From assembly GCA_000769715.1 (NCBI GenBank), contig JROS01000015.1:1-48884 (forward strand): a stretch of 48,884 bases of DNA, read 5' to 3'. Shown one piece after another: positions 1-8,587 of this stretch. Within the stretch, counting starts at the first letter, position 1; every line of letters begins with the position of its first letter. Below the pieces are notes generated by a model that made no database searches, had not been told where the DNA came from, and saw only the letters and a list, made by a program, of their open reading frames with translations. The translations under genes were made by a program, and so were the position numbers. This stretch comes from Desulfobulbus sp. Tol-SR. Its GTDB lineage: Bacteria; Desulfobacterota; Desulfobulbia; Desulfobulbales; Desulfocapsaceae.

Positions 1-1045
1 CCATGTCGGCCAGGACCAGCCGGTCGCCGGGGATAAGCCGGGCGGGAAAGGAGTAGTCGCCGATGACGTCGCCGGCCAGGCAGGAGATGCCGCCGAGGCG
101 ATAGGTATGGGCCAGCTCGCCCGGTTGGCCGGCGCCGGCGATATGGGGCCGGTAGGGCATGGCCAGGACATCGGGCATGTGGGTCTCGGCCGAGCAGTCG
201 AGGATGGCGATATCGATGCCGTTGGAGATGGTGTCGAGGACGGTGGCGACGAAGACCCCGCCGTGCAGCACGACCGCCTCGCCCGGTTCGAGGTAGACGG
301 CGATGCGGTCGTGGCGGCGGCGGAAATCGGTGACCGTAGTGCAGAGCAGGTCGAGGTCGTAGCCGTCGCGGGTGATATGATGGCCGCCGCCGAAGTTGAC
401 CCAGCGCAGCCGCGGCAGCAGGTGGCCGAACCCCTGCTCGAAGCTGGCCAGGACCCGCACCAGGACATCGGCGTTCTGCTCGCACAGGGCGTGGAAGTGC
501 AGGCCGTCGATGCCGTCAAGGTCGACGCCGTCAAGTCCCGCCGCCGGGATGCCGAAGCGCGACCCCGGCAGGCAGGGGTTGTAGAGATCGATCTCGACCT
601 CGGAGTGGCCGGGGTTGATCCGCAGCCCGACCTCGATCCTCCGGCCGCTGGCGGCGATCGCCCCCCGGTGGCGGTGCCACTGGGCGATCGAGTTGAAGAC
701 GATGTGATCGGAGAAGCGGATCACCCGCTCCAACTGGGCGGCGGTGTAGGCCGGGGCGTAGGTGTGGACCTCGCGGCCGAAATCCTCGCGCCCGAGCTGC
801 GCTTCGATCGGGCCGCTGGCGCAGACCCCGTGCAGGGTGCGGGCGATCAGCGGAAACAGGGCCGGCAGGGCGAAGGCCTTCAGCGCGAGGAGAATCTTCG
901 CTCCGGTCCGCTGCTGCACCTGATCGAGGATCCGGCAGTTGGCGGCGATCACGTCCTCGCTGATGAGGTAGCAGGGGGTCTCCACCCGATCGGTGAAGGC
1001 CTGCGGGAAGTCATGCCGCAACCGCTCGTCCATGCTGGTCGTCAT
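1..1045 (-). CDS. nspC: carboxynorspermidine/carboxyspermidine decarboxylase, C-terminus cut by window edge
   Basis: PLP-dependent alanine-racemase-fold decarboxylase that removes the carboxyl group from carboxyspermidine or carboxynorspermidine, the last step of the alternative polyamine pathway. I translated the minus strand from ATG 1045-1043; it reads open to the left edge (348 codons), so only the C-terminal tail is missing. Visible family features are the PLP lysine in LALKAF (about K56), the VNFGGGHHITRDGYDLD block, the YLEPGEAVV block and the HMPDVLAMPYRP block. The start lies 4 nt after the stop of the dehydrogenase gene with TTAGGA just upstream, so the two are probably translationally coupled. 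The substrate (spermidine or norspermidine series) cannot be told from sequence alone. A long opposite-strand frame over the same bases is a GC-rich shadow. Confidence 0.93.
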   Translation of the reverse strand, partial: MTTSMDERLRHDFPQAFTDRVETPCYLISEDVIAANCRILDQVQQRTGAKILLALKAFALPALFPLIARTLHGVCASGPIEAQLGREDFGREVHTYAPAYTAAQLERVIRFSDHIVFNSIAQWHRHRGAIAASGRRIEVGLRINPGHSEVEIDLYNPCLPGSRFGIPAAGLDGVDLDGIDGLHFHALCEQNADVLVRVLASFEQGFGHLLPRLRWVNFGGGHHITRDGYDLDLLCTTVTDFRRRHDRIAVYLEPGEAVVLHGGVFVATVLDTISNGIDIAILDCSAETHMPDVLAMPYRPHIAGAGQPGELAHTYRLGGISCLAGDVIGDYSFPARLIPGDRLVLADM

Positions 1046-1049
1046 CGTC

Positions 1050-2267
1050 CTAATCCGGCAGCCGGCCGGCGAAATCGACGACCTGCCAGGGCAGACCGTA
1101 GCGGTTGAGGCAGTCCATGAAGCGGTCGGGATCGAGCTGCTCGACGTTGTAGACCCCGGCCCCCCGCCACTCGCCGGTCAGCATCATCATCGCCCCGATC
1201 ATCGCCGGCACCCCGGTGGTGTAGGACACCGCCTGGGCCTGGACCTCACGGAAGGCCTCGGCATGGTCGCAGACGTTGTAGATGTACTTGCGGCTCCGCC
1301 TGCCGTCCCTGACCCCGTCGAAGACGCAGCCGATCACCGCCTTGCCGGTGTAGTTGGTGCCCAGCGAGCCGGGGTCGGGCAGCAGGGCCTTGAGAAAGCG
1401 CAGCGGGATGATCTTGTGGCCCTCGTAGTCGACCGCGTCGATCCGGGTCATGCCGACGTTCTCCAGCACCTTGAGGTGGGTGAGATAGGCCTGGCCGAAG
1501 GTCATCCAGAAACGGATCCGCTTCAGGCCCCTGATGTGCCTGACCAGCGATTCCATCTCCTCGTGGTAGAGGAGGTAGCTCTCGCGCGGACCGGCCTCGG
1601 GGTAGTCGAAGCTGAAGTGGACGCAGCGATCGTCGAGGATCGGCGGAGTCTCGATCCACCGGCCGTCCCGCCAGTGGCGGACGATCTGGGTGACCTCGCG
1701 GATGTTGATCTCGGGGTTGAAGTTGGTGGCGAAGGGGTGGCCGTGGTCACCGGCGTTGCAGTCGAGGATGTCGATGGTTTCGATGCTGTCGTAGTGGTGC
1801 TTCTGGGCCCAGGCGCAGAAGATGTTGGTGACCCCGGGATCGAAGCCGCAGCCGAGCACCGCCATCAGGCCCTTGTCCCTGAATTTGTCCTGGTAGGCCC
1901 ACTGCCAGCTGTACTCGAAATGGGCCGAATCCGGCGGCTCGTAGTTGGCGGTGTCGAGATAGTTGACCCCGCACTCGAGGCAGGCGTCCATGATCGCCAG
2001 ATCCTGGTAGGGCAGGGCGACGTTGATCACCAGCTGCGGCTTGATGGCGTTCAGGAGGACAACCAGCTGCGGGACGCTGTCGGCGTCGACCTCGGCGGTT
2101 CTCACCGTGACGTTGTACAGCTGCTCGATCTCGGCGGCGATGGCGTCGCACTTGGTCCTGGTGCGGCTGGCGAGGACGATCTCCTGAAAGACTTCGGGAT
2201 GCTGGGCGCATTTTTTGGCGACGACGTTGCCGACACCCCCGGCCCCTATGATCAGTATCCGTGACAT
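1050..2267 (-). CDS. carboxynorspermidine/carboxyspermidine dehydrogenase (saccharopine dehydrogenase family)
   Basis: NAD(P)H-dependent reductive condensation of a diamine (putrescine or diaminopropane) with aspartate semialdehyde to give carboxyspermidine or carboxynorspermidine. The 405-residue protein has an N-terminal Rossmann motif (ILIIGAGGVGNVVAKK, residues 4-19) and the family blocks NYLDTANYEPPD and GCGFDPGVTNIF that distinguish this branch of the saccharopine dehydrogenase/LYS9 family. It sits between speA (44 nt upstream) and nspC (start 4 nt after this stop), which fits the role. A good Shine-Dalgarno (AGGAGA) precedes ATG 2267. Substrate preference is not decidable here; most non-Vibrio members of this pairing make spermidine from putrescine. 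Confidence 0.93.
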   Translation of the reverse strand: MSRILIIGAGGVGNVVAKKCAQHPEVFQEIVLASRTRTKCDAIAAEIEQLYNVTVRTAEVDADSVPQLVVLLNAIKPQLVINVALPYQDLAIMDACLECGVNYLDTANYEPPDSAHFEYSWQWAYQDKFRDKGLMAVLGCGFDPGVTNIFCAWAQKHHYDSIETIDILDCNAGDHGHPFATNFNPEINIREVTQIVRHWRDGRWIETPPILDDRCVHFSFDYPEAGPRESYLLYHEEMESLVRHIRGLKRIRFWMTFGQAYLTHLKVLENVGMTRIDAVDYEGHKIIPLRFLKALLPDPGSLGTNYTGKAVIGCVFDGVRDGRRSRKYIYNVCDHAEAFREVQAQAVSYTTGVPAMIGAMMMLTGEWRGAGVYNVEQLDPDRFMDCLNRYGLPWQVVDFAGRLPD

Positions 2268-2310
2268 GGTCTCCTCCTGTGGCTGAAGATGGTCCGATAT
2301 CTATCCGACA

Positions 2311-4236
2311 TCATTCTTTTTCGTAATAGGTGTAGCCGCGCAGACCCTCATCGAATTCGGCCAGGATCGACTTGCGTTCCTTGGCGGTGATGAAGCCCTT
2401 GTGGATCGAGTCTTCGGCGATATGCTTGAGGCGCTTCTTCAGCGACTTGACATCGTACTCGACGTAGGACAGGACATCGGCGACCGAATCACCCTCCAGC
2501 TCCCGGAGAAACTTGTAACTGCCGTTCTCGTTGACATGGATCGACACCACGTTGGTGTCGCCGAAGAGGTTGTGCAGGTCGCCCAGGGTCTCCTGGTAGG
2601 CCCCGACCAGGAAGACGCCGATATAATATTCCTCGTTGTCCTTGAGGTCGTGGAGCATGATGCTGTTCTTCTCGTGCGAGTAGTCCGGGAAGGTATCGAT
2701 CTTGCCGTCGCAGTCGCAGGTGATGTCGGAGATGATCGCCGAGCGGCTCGGCGGCTCGGTGAGGCGGTGGATCGGCATCACCGGCAGGATCTGGTCGATC
2801 GCCCAGACGTCGGGCAGCGACTGGAACAGGCTGAAGTTGCCGTAATAGATGTCGTAGACCAGCTTATTGATCTCCTTGATCTCCTTCGGTATGTGCTCCA
2901 TGTTACGGGAAAGCTTGGAAATCTTGATCAGTGTGTGCTGGGCCAGGTTTTCGGCCAGGGCCCGCTCGCGGATATTGATCTGGCCGTGCTTGAACAGCTG
3001 ACGAGCCTGGGTGCGGTAGAACAGGGCGTCGTTGAGGCACTCCTGGATGTTCTTCGGCGACACCATGTCGTAGGCGATCATCAGGTTTTCGAGCAGATCG
3101 TTGGTCGATTTCGGCAGCTGCTCCGGGATCGGCGGCGGCAGGAAAGAGGAGACGTCGAGGATGTTGAACAGCAGCACCGAGTAGTAGGCGACGATGGCCC
3201 GGCCCGACTCGGTGATGATCGTCGGGTGGGGGATGTTGTGGCGCGACAGCACGGTGATGATCGACTCGACGATGTCGCTGCAGTACTCCTCGATCGAGTA
3301 GTTGCGGCTCGAGTGGAAGTTGGTGTTGGAGCCGTCGTAGTCGACAGCGAGACCGCCGCCGAGATCGAGGTAGCCCATCTTCGCCCCCTCGTTGACCAGT
3401 TCCTCGTAGATCCGGCAGGCCTCCATCGCCCCGGCCCGGATATCGCGGATGTTGGGGATCTGCGAGCCGATATGGTAGTGGAGGAGCTGCAGGCAGTCGA
3501 GCATGTCCTCTTCCTTGAGGCGGTCGATGACATCGACGATATGGGTCATGCCGAGGCCGAAAACGCTGGCGTCGCCGCCCGACTCGGTCCACAACCCCTC
3601 GGCCTGGGTCGACAGTTTGATGCGCAGGCCAAGGTTGGGGGCGACCTTGTGGTACTTGGCGCGCTCGATGATCAGGTCGACCTCGCCGGGGACCTCGATG
3701 ACGAAGAAGACCTGATATCCCATCTTGATCGCATAAAGACCGAGATCGATGAACTCCTCGTCCTTGTAGCCGTTGCAGACCAGGCAGGCCTTGCGGCTCT
3801 TCATCATCGAGATCGCGGCGATCAGCTCCGACTTGCTGCCGGCCTCCAGGCCGTGATTGAAGTCCTTGCCGAACTGGGCGATGGCGTCGACGACCTCCTC
3901 CTGCTGGTTGACCTTGATCGGGAAGACCCCCTTGTACTCGCCTCCGTAGTTGTTTTCCTTGATGACCTTGCGGAAGGTCTCGTGCAGCAGTTTGATCTGC
4001 GAACCGAGGATATTTTCGATGCGGAGCAGCACCGGCATGGCCATGCCGCGTTCCTCCACCTCCTTGGCGATCTCGTGCAGACTGATCTTCGGGCCGTGAT
4101 CGGCGCCGAAGGGGGTAACCACCACATCCCCGTGTTCATCGATGGAAAAGTAACCGGCGCCCCATTTGTCGATACCGTAGAGTTGTGTGGCCTTTTCTAT
4201 TGTCCACTGTTCTTTGCTGTAAAAATCTTGCCACAT
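2311..4236 (-). CDS. speA: biosynthetic arginine decarboxylase
   Basis: PLP-dependent decarboxylation of arginine to agmatine, entry point to putrescine. Starting at ATG 4236 the protein is 641 residues, close to E. coli SpeA (658). PLP lysine in GVFPIKVNQQ (about K108), substrate/PLP barrel blocks such as LEAGSKSELIAA and YHIGSQIPNIRDI, and the C-terminal TITAKERKSIL-type helix are present. The frame is open 63 codons further upstream (to 4425), but that extension is low-complexity, not conserved in the family, and would begin upstream of the proposed promoter at 4319-4346, so I reject it. First gene of the polyamine operon with the dehydrogenase and nspC. No agmatine-processing gene is visible nearby, so conversion of agmatine to putrescine must be encoded elsewhere. 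Confidence 0.95.
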   Translation of the reverse strand: MWQDFYSKEQWTIEKATQLYGIDKWGAGYFSIDEHGDVVVTPFGADHGPKISLHEIAKEVEERGMAMPVLLRIENILGSQIKLLHETFRKVIKENNYGGEYKGVFPIKVNQQEEVVDAIAQFGKDFNHGLEAGSKSELIAAISMMKSRKACLVCNGYKDEEFIDLGLYAIKMGYQVFFVIEVPGEVDLIIERAKYHKVAPNLGLRIKLSTQAEGLWTESGGDASVFGLGMTHIVDVIDRLKEEDMLDCLQLLHYHIGSQIPNIRDIRAGAMEACRIYEELVNEGAKMGYLDLGGGLAVDYDGSNTNFHSSRNYSIEEYCSDIVESIITVLSRHNIPHPTIITESGRAIVAYYSVLLFNILDVSSFLPPPIPEQLPKSTNDLLENLMIAYDMVSPKNIQECLNDALFYRTQARQLFKHGQINIRERALAENLAQHTLIKISKLSRNMEHIPKEIKEINKLVYDIYYGNFSLFQSLPDVWAIDQILPVMPIHRLTEPPSRSAIISDITCDCDGKIDTFPDYSHEKNSIMLHDLKDNEEYYIGVFLVGAYQETLGDLHNLFGDTNVVSIHVNENGSYKFLRELEGDSVADVLSYVEYDVKSLKKRLKHIAEDSIHKGFITAKERKSILAEFDEGLRGYTYYEKE

Positions 4237-4277
4237 GATATACGTACCTGTTGCGGATAGTGGTGGGGTGAATGGGG

Positions 4278-4299
4278 CATGTCTCAGGTGTGGGACATG
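4278..4299 (-). promoter_or_regulatory. inverted repeat in the speA leader
   Basis: CATGTC and GACATG separated by 10 nt, lying inside the predicted speA leader, 42 nt upstream of the start codon. It could be an RNA hairpin or an operator; no known regulator is recognised. Confidence 0.35.
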
Positions 4300-4318
4300 A
4301 AATATTTTCGGGTTGCCA

Positions 4319-4346
4319 GTAATATGAAAAAAGAACAGAAAGTCAA
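4319..4346 (-). promoter_or_regulatory. candidate sigma70 promoter of speA
   Basis: On the minus strand TTGACT (4346-4341), a 16-nt spacer and TATTAC (4324-4319). It predicts transcription starting near 4312, about 75 nt before the speA ATG, and excludes the longer upstream start. Inferred from consensus match only. Confidence 0.5.
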
Positions 4347-4425
4347 TATCTTTTTCAGTCTGCGGGGTGATTAATCCGAGGTGCCGCAGGGTGCGTCCCG
4401 ACCCGACGGGGAAGTCCGGCACCAC

Positions 4426-5057
4426 GGTCGGGCGCGAGGGACATCGCCTCCATCACCAGTCCATACGAGTATACCTTTTTCCTGCACATTAATCCATGGA
4501 TCTGCACCAGTTAGCCAGGCATGAAGCAAATTGACCGGCAATTGCACTGGTTGGATGAAATATCCCGGATTGAGATAGTGGGACAGGAAATCAAACCGGC
4601 GACTGGAGCCGCTTTCCCACTGGAACGTCGCCCGGTAGTACAGACACCAAGGTTGATCGTAGGCAGGCGGTCTCGGGCGGGGGCTCGGGTTTTGCCGTGT
4701 CGCCGGGACAACCGTTGCCAAGGGGGCTGACTGTGGCGGCTCGTGCAGGCCTGGCCGTTGCGGCCGAGGCGTGATAATGAGATCTTTCCCATGCAACGAA
4801 GGCCGCGGTGTTATCGACTCCGGCCTTCTGGTTTTTGGTCCGGTGATTGCCGCAGGAGCGGATGCCCGTCAGGGCAGAGAGGCTATCGCCACGTCAGATG
4901 CTGTCCGACGTTCGGTGGATGCAGCCAATGTTCTCTATTCCCGTGCCAGAGGAATCCCGTTGGTGCAGAGAGGGTCCCGCCGCATCGTTTCAGAGGCTGA
5001 AAGGCCGTTCTCTCCACTTCGAGAGATGCAGAGTTTCAGATTGGCAATGGTGTTGAA
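4426..5057. other. 630-bp intergenic stretch without a convincing gene
   Basis: Several short open frames occur on both strands (for example 4521-4730 and 4771-5070 plus, 4371-4796 minus), but none has a recognisable domain or a start with a good Shine-Dalgarno, and their codon choice is unlike the neighbours. I see no RNA gene. Confidence 0.5.
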
Positions 5058-5342
5058 TTATTCCTCGTAAACTGCATATTCGGTTCTCTCGTCAAGCAAG
5101 GCCTCGATTTCGTTCTGCACCTCTTTCCGTCGGTCGTTATTCAGCCACGCCTCCCATGCCTCCTGTGAATGCCAGGTACTGATGACCAGGAATTCATTCC
5201 GGGCATCGAGTCTGCGCATCGTCTCGCCATTGACATATCCCGGCTGGCTCAGGGCCATGCCCCTGAGCTTTTTGAGGAGGGAAGACAATTGGACAACATG
5301 TTCCGGCGCGACACGGCGTTTGATGAGGATTTTGACAGTCAT
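5058..5342 (-). CDS. antibiotic biosynthesis monooxygenase (ABM)-domain protein
   Basis: Small 94-residue protein of the ABM/dimeric alpha-beta barrel fold. Seen: an N-terminal beta strand (VKILIKRRV), a GYVNGETMRRLD segment and the WHSQEAWEAWLNNDRRKE stretch typical of the family's STW...eaWe pattern. Members are dimeric ferredoxin-like barrels; some are monooxygenases or haem-degrading enzymes, many have no known function. A strong Shine-Dalgarno (AAAGGAG) supports ATG 5342. It stands alone, divergent from pyrF with about 236 bp between. The catalytic activity cannot be assigned. Confidence 0.8.
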   Translation of the reverse strand: MTVKILIKRRVAPEHVVQLSSLLKKLRGMALSQPGYVNGETMRRLDARNEFLVISTWHSQEAWEAWLNNDRRKEVQNEIEALLDERTEYAVYEE

Positions 5343-5578
5343 CGGTAGTCTCCTTTGAAGCGGGGGCCATCTTGTGCCTCCATTGCAAGCGGTCGAACAG
5401 CCTGTCCTGATGCTCCCTGGTGGTCATATTGTGCCGGTCGGCAGCCAAGGTGAATCACCCCATGCTGCCGGAACAAAGAGATGGCAGTCTCCTGTCTTTT
5501 ACGGTATTGCTTTCAGCAGGTGTTGTAAAGACAGGCCAGTCAATCTGGCGGCTGAAATACGATAACGGGACAGAGAAG

Positions 5579-6292
5579 ATGAGCACGGAGATTGCCCTGC
5601 GCGACAGGATCATTGTCGCCCTAGATGTTGAGCGCCCCGACCTCGCGAAGGAGATGGTGAAAAAGTGCGAATCCCGAACCGGATTTTTCAAGGTCGGGTT
5701 GCAGCTCTTTATGGCCGGCTGGTTCGATACAGTCGATTGGCTGGTCGACCGTGGCCATAAGGTCATGCTCGATCTCAAATTTTTCGACATCCCGGAAACC
5801 GTCCGGTTGGCGGTTGAACAGGTGAATCGTCGTGGCGTGACGTTTGCCACCGTCCATGGCAACGATCCGATTATCCGCGCTGCCGTCGAGGCGAGGGGGG
5901 ATATGAAGCTCCTCGCCGTGACGGTCCTGACCAGCTTCGGCGAAGAGGACATGCGCGCCATGGGGATGACCGCCACCATCGAGGAACTGGTGTATTACCG
6001 GGCAAAAAGGGCTCTGGAACTGGGTTGCGACGGTGTCGTTTCCTCCGGGCTCGAAGCCAAACGCCTGCGTGACGGCCTGGGAGACAGGCTCCTGATCGTA
6101 ACACCCGGGATTCGCCCCGGGGCCAATGTCGAGGACGGATCGGATGACCAGAAGCGTATTATGACTGCGGGCATGGCGATCCGGGGCGGGGCGAGCCATG
6201 TGGTCGTTGGTCGACCAATCACCAGGGCCGAAGACCCCGCCGGTGTCCTGGCGATGATGCAGGAGGAGATAGTTGCCGGTATCGGCGGCTGA
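5579..6292 (+). CDS. pyrF: orotidine 5'-phosphate decarboxylase
   Basis: Converts OMP to UMP, last step of de novo pyrimidine synthesis; cytosolic TIM-barrel dimer. The 237-residue product starts at ATG 5579 (MSTEIALRDRIIVALDVE). Upstream starts would add a 53-residue tail not found in the family. The catalytic tetrad DLKFFDIPETV (D-x-K-x-x-D) and the phosphate-gripper VVGRPITRAEDP are intact, as is TPGIRP. It is a single gene, not in a pyr operon. Well recognised. Confidence 0.96.
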   Translation: MSTEIALRDRIIVALDVERPDLAKEMVKKCESRTGFFKVGLQLFMAGWFDTVDWLVDRGHKVMLDLKFFDIPETVRLAVEQVNRRGVTFATVHGNDPIIRAAVEARGDMKLLAVTVLTSFGEEDMRAMGMTATIEELVYYRAKRALELGCDGVVSSGLEAKRLRDGLGDRLLIVTPGIRPGANVEDGSDDQKRIMTAGMAIRGGASHVVVGRPITRAEDPAGVLAMMQEEIVAGIGG

Positions 6293-6318
6293 GGGGCTGC
6301 CGTGATTCTTGCCGTCTA

Positions 6319-6608
6319 TTGCAGTTCGATGCAGTTCCCGGGCAGGGGAGGATATGCCACGTCGGCGGCAACCCGTGGGGGGTGTGGACGCTCACGATGG
6401 TCCGGCCGGCGGGTGAGGAGTTGCTTTCGGCCACGGGAAAGCCTTCAAGCAGGTCGAGGAGGCCGACCGGATCGATCCGTCGCAGCAGTGGGTATTGTTG
6501 AAAAACCCGGCGATGCTGACCGGCAACGGCAAAAAGTTCTGCGACGCCTGGTTGGTCGCGGGATATCCGGTATTCGGCCGTGGCGAATGGGAACTGCTGT
6601 CCCCATAA
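6319..6608 (+). pseudogene. damaged or frameshifted small ORF of unknown function
   Basis: Two overlapping frames join into one plausible coding stretch. Frame 1 from about 6319 reads through GRICHVGGNPWGVWTLTMV and EELLSATGK; after about 6440 the adjacent frame continues AFKQVEEADRIDPSQQW, then KKFCDAWLVAGYPVFGRGEW, and stops at TAA 6606-6608. Codon third positions are strongly GC-biased in the joined frame, as in real genes here. One extra G in GGAAAG|CCTTC would join the frames. I do not recognise the family, and no start codon with a good ribosome binding site is obvious. It may be a decayed gene or a sequencing indel. Confidence 0.35.
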
Positions 6609-6750
6609 TTGCGGTACCGCTGCCACTGCTGTCTGGGCCAGCGCCTGCCGCAGGCCGAAACTGATACGCCGCCGGTCCGGGGCGGTTTTCGAGGCGATGA
6701 CTGCGAAGGAGGCAGCCGGCAGATCGGCATGCGGTCGGCCCTTTCGTGTT

Positions 6751-7779
6751 TCAGAACATGTAGCCAACCGACAGGAACCCCGAGGTCTGGGTGCTTTCGG
6801 ATTCTTCATCGATAGTGCCGAGGGGAATCCCCCAGCCGTATTCCTGAGTCTGGTCCCCATCCACCTCGATCTTCATGAATTGAAAACCTGCCTCCATATA
6901 GATGGACGGAGTGAATGAGTATCTGCCGGTTATGTCGAGCATGAAGGCATCGCCGTCCATATCGCCGTTACTGATCTTGCCGCCGTATTCTCGAAGCAGA
7001 TGATGGTCGGTATCCTCGGCTTCGACGATGGGGGAATAGGCAAGGCTGCCCTCGAAGGACAGCTTGGGATTGACCCGCAGGTCGCCGCCGATTTTGAGGT
7101 AGGGGATTGAGTAGGTCATCTCGTAGGTGATGGCCACCCTGCCGTCGCCGTAGTAGTCGAAACCGGGGAGGCCTGACGGAGAATACTGGTGCAGGACTTT
7201 CGCCTCGTAATCGAGATTCTGGTAGAGATAGCCAACCCCGGCATACACCGACAGACCATTGCTCCGGAAGAACGACCACTCGATATCGGTATCGAAGATG
7301 AAGGCGTCAAAACTGGAGATCTCCGATTCGGAGTAGACATCGAGGCGGGAAGGATTCGTGTCGGTGAGCCAGTCCGAGTCTTCCATGTTGTCGCCGGGGG
7401 TGCTCACGTCTTTCTTGATCGTGGCGTTGATGCGCCACTGGTCGTTGATCGTGGCCCTGCCGTCAAGCCTCACCAACCAGAAATCAAGTGGCCAGGCCAG
7501 TTCGCTGAGTGGAAAGTAACCATTGTAAACGACGCCAGAGGGATCGACTGCCGGGTATCCAATCTGGTAGGTTGTGTCACCGGACATCAATTCAGGACCG
7601 ATCGACAGCGAATAGCTGGCAGTATTGGCCGATATCGCCGGGGCCTTCGCGGGACCGCTTACCGGTCCTGCTCCATCCCCCAGAACCGCATCGTCCGCTG
7701 CGGTCGCCGTTCCTGCGCCGGCCGCCAGCAACACACCGAGTCCAAGGGAGATAATCCTTCTGTGTGTATGTTTTTTCAT
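6751..7779 (-). CDS. omptin-family outer-membrane protease
   Basis: 342 residues with a signal peptide (cleavage near TATA-ADD, about residue 27) and a C-terminal ...GFLSVGYMF ending typical of beta-barrel proteins. By reading against OmpT/Pla, the omptin landmarks are present: DSDWLTDTNPS (D134, D136, matching the Asp83/Asp85 pair in DQDW), and EDTDHH (D258, H260, matching the Asp210/His212 dyad). Other aligned blocks are the IPYLKIGGDLR strand and the SFTPSIYMEAGFQ strand. Omptins cleave peptides at the cell surface in an LPS-dependent way. Strong AAGGAG Shine-Dalgarno upstream of ATG 7779. Monocistronic. Protease activity is inferred from the residues; the substrate is unknown. Confidence 0.8.
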   Translation of the reverse strand: MKKHTHRRIISLGLGVLLAAGAGTATAADDAVLGDGAGPVSGPAKAPAISANTASYSLSIGPELMSGDTTYQIGYPAVDPSGVVYNGYFPLSELAWPLDFWLVRLDGRATINDQWRINATIKKDVSTPGDNMEDSDWLTDTNPSRLDVYSESEISSFDAFIFDTDIEWSFFRSNGLSVYAGVGYLYQNLDYEAKVLHQYSPSGLPGFDYYGDGRVAITYEMTYSIPYLKIGGDLRVNPKLSFEGSLAYSPIVEAEDTDHHLLREYGGKISNGDMDGDAFMLDITGRYSFTPSIYMEAGFQFMKIEVDGDQTQEYGWGIPLGTIDEESESTQTSGFLSVGYMF

Positions 7780-7981
7780 TGGTATTTTCCCTTTCTCCTT
7801 GAGGTGGGAGTTACAGGGGCAGGGGGAAACCGTTTCTCCCTTATCCCCGTTAAATGAGTGCTGAATTTATTGCCAATATAGCCTATCAACCTTTATTTAT
7901 CCAGAAAAGGAAAAAATCATGTGCGCCGGATGAGGCCGGAAGGTCGCGATTTTGAAAGAATGGATGTGATTCTCTGATGTT

Positions 7982-8587
7982 ATGAAAATATATAGTTATT
8001 TTAAATACGTAACTTATATCATCCTCAGGCCGCACACGCCAGTCGTCCTTGGTTTTAACCTGGGGAAAATCATAGCCGCAGCGATTTTTGTTGTTGTGCA
8101 CATCGAGGTGGCAGCGGCGTTAGAGCAGGCGCAGCCGACAGGCCTTCCTGCGGGCACGAGCCTGGTCTGCACCGGTGAACAGGCCATCGGCTTCCGGTGG
8201 GTGAAGGGGCGATGGAAATCGACGGATTTCGTTCCCAACCGCTACCTGATCGAAAAGAGAGCTGCCGGCCAGGCACGGACCACTGCCTGTCGCGACATAT
8301 CGCATGGGGCTGTGAGTGATGCGGGGCGCAGGACGGCGGTCCTGTACGGCTGCTATATCATCCGGAGGGACGGTGATGCTGAGGAAGGCGCGGAACAGGT
8401 CTGTCTCGAGCGGTGGAAGTCGATCGGCAGCCGTTGGGTCCTTGACGAGGTCGCTTGCGACAACTTCCGGTTCCTTCCGGACGGCTGGTTCCACCGGACC
8501 TCCCTGCACGGCGAGCTGTCCACCGGTCCGCCGAATGACGAAAAAGATCCTCTTTCGGTGTCGGTCGGGCACTGCCGCTTGCGCTGA
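7982..8587 (+). CDS. exported hypothetical protein
   Basis: 201 residues with a hydrophobic segment (LGKIIAAAIFVVVHIEVAAA, about residues 27-46) that looks like a signal sequence sitting unusually far from the start; no ATG, GTG or TTG lies closer in this frame. The mature part has evenly spaced cysteines (LVCTG, TACRD, YGCY, QVCLE, EVACD, HCRLR), suggesting a disulfide-stabilised periplasmic protein, and a GFRWVKGRWKSTDF block that I associate with an uncharacterised proteobacterial family. The start codon region is AT-rich and lacks a clear Shine-Dalgarno, so the N-terminus is uncertain. Its stop is immediately adjacent to the surE stop on the other strand. Function unknown. Confidence 0.6.
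   Translation: MKIYSYFKYVTYIILRPHTPVVLGFNLGKIIAAAIFVVVHIEVAAALEQAQPTGLPAGTSLVCTGEQAIGFRWVKGRWKSTDFVPNRYLIEKRAAGQARTTACRDISHGAVSDAGRRTAVLYGCYIIRRDGDAEEGAEQVCLERWKSIGSRWVLDEVACDNFRFLPDGWFHRTSLHGELSTGPPNDEKDPLSVSVGHCRLR

Noticed and set aside
2401..4260. Long plus-strand frame opposite speA
   Set aside because: Same composition artefact; no recognisable domain, while the minus-strand SpeA is unmistakable.
4237..4425. 63-residue N-terminal extension of SpeA
   Set aside because: Not conserved, and it begins upstream of the likely promoter.
4426..5057. Possible small genes on both strands
   Set aside because: No domain, ribosome binding site or codon-bias support for any of the frames.
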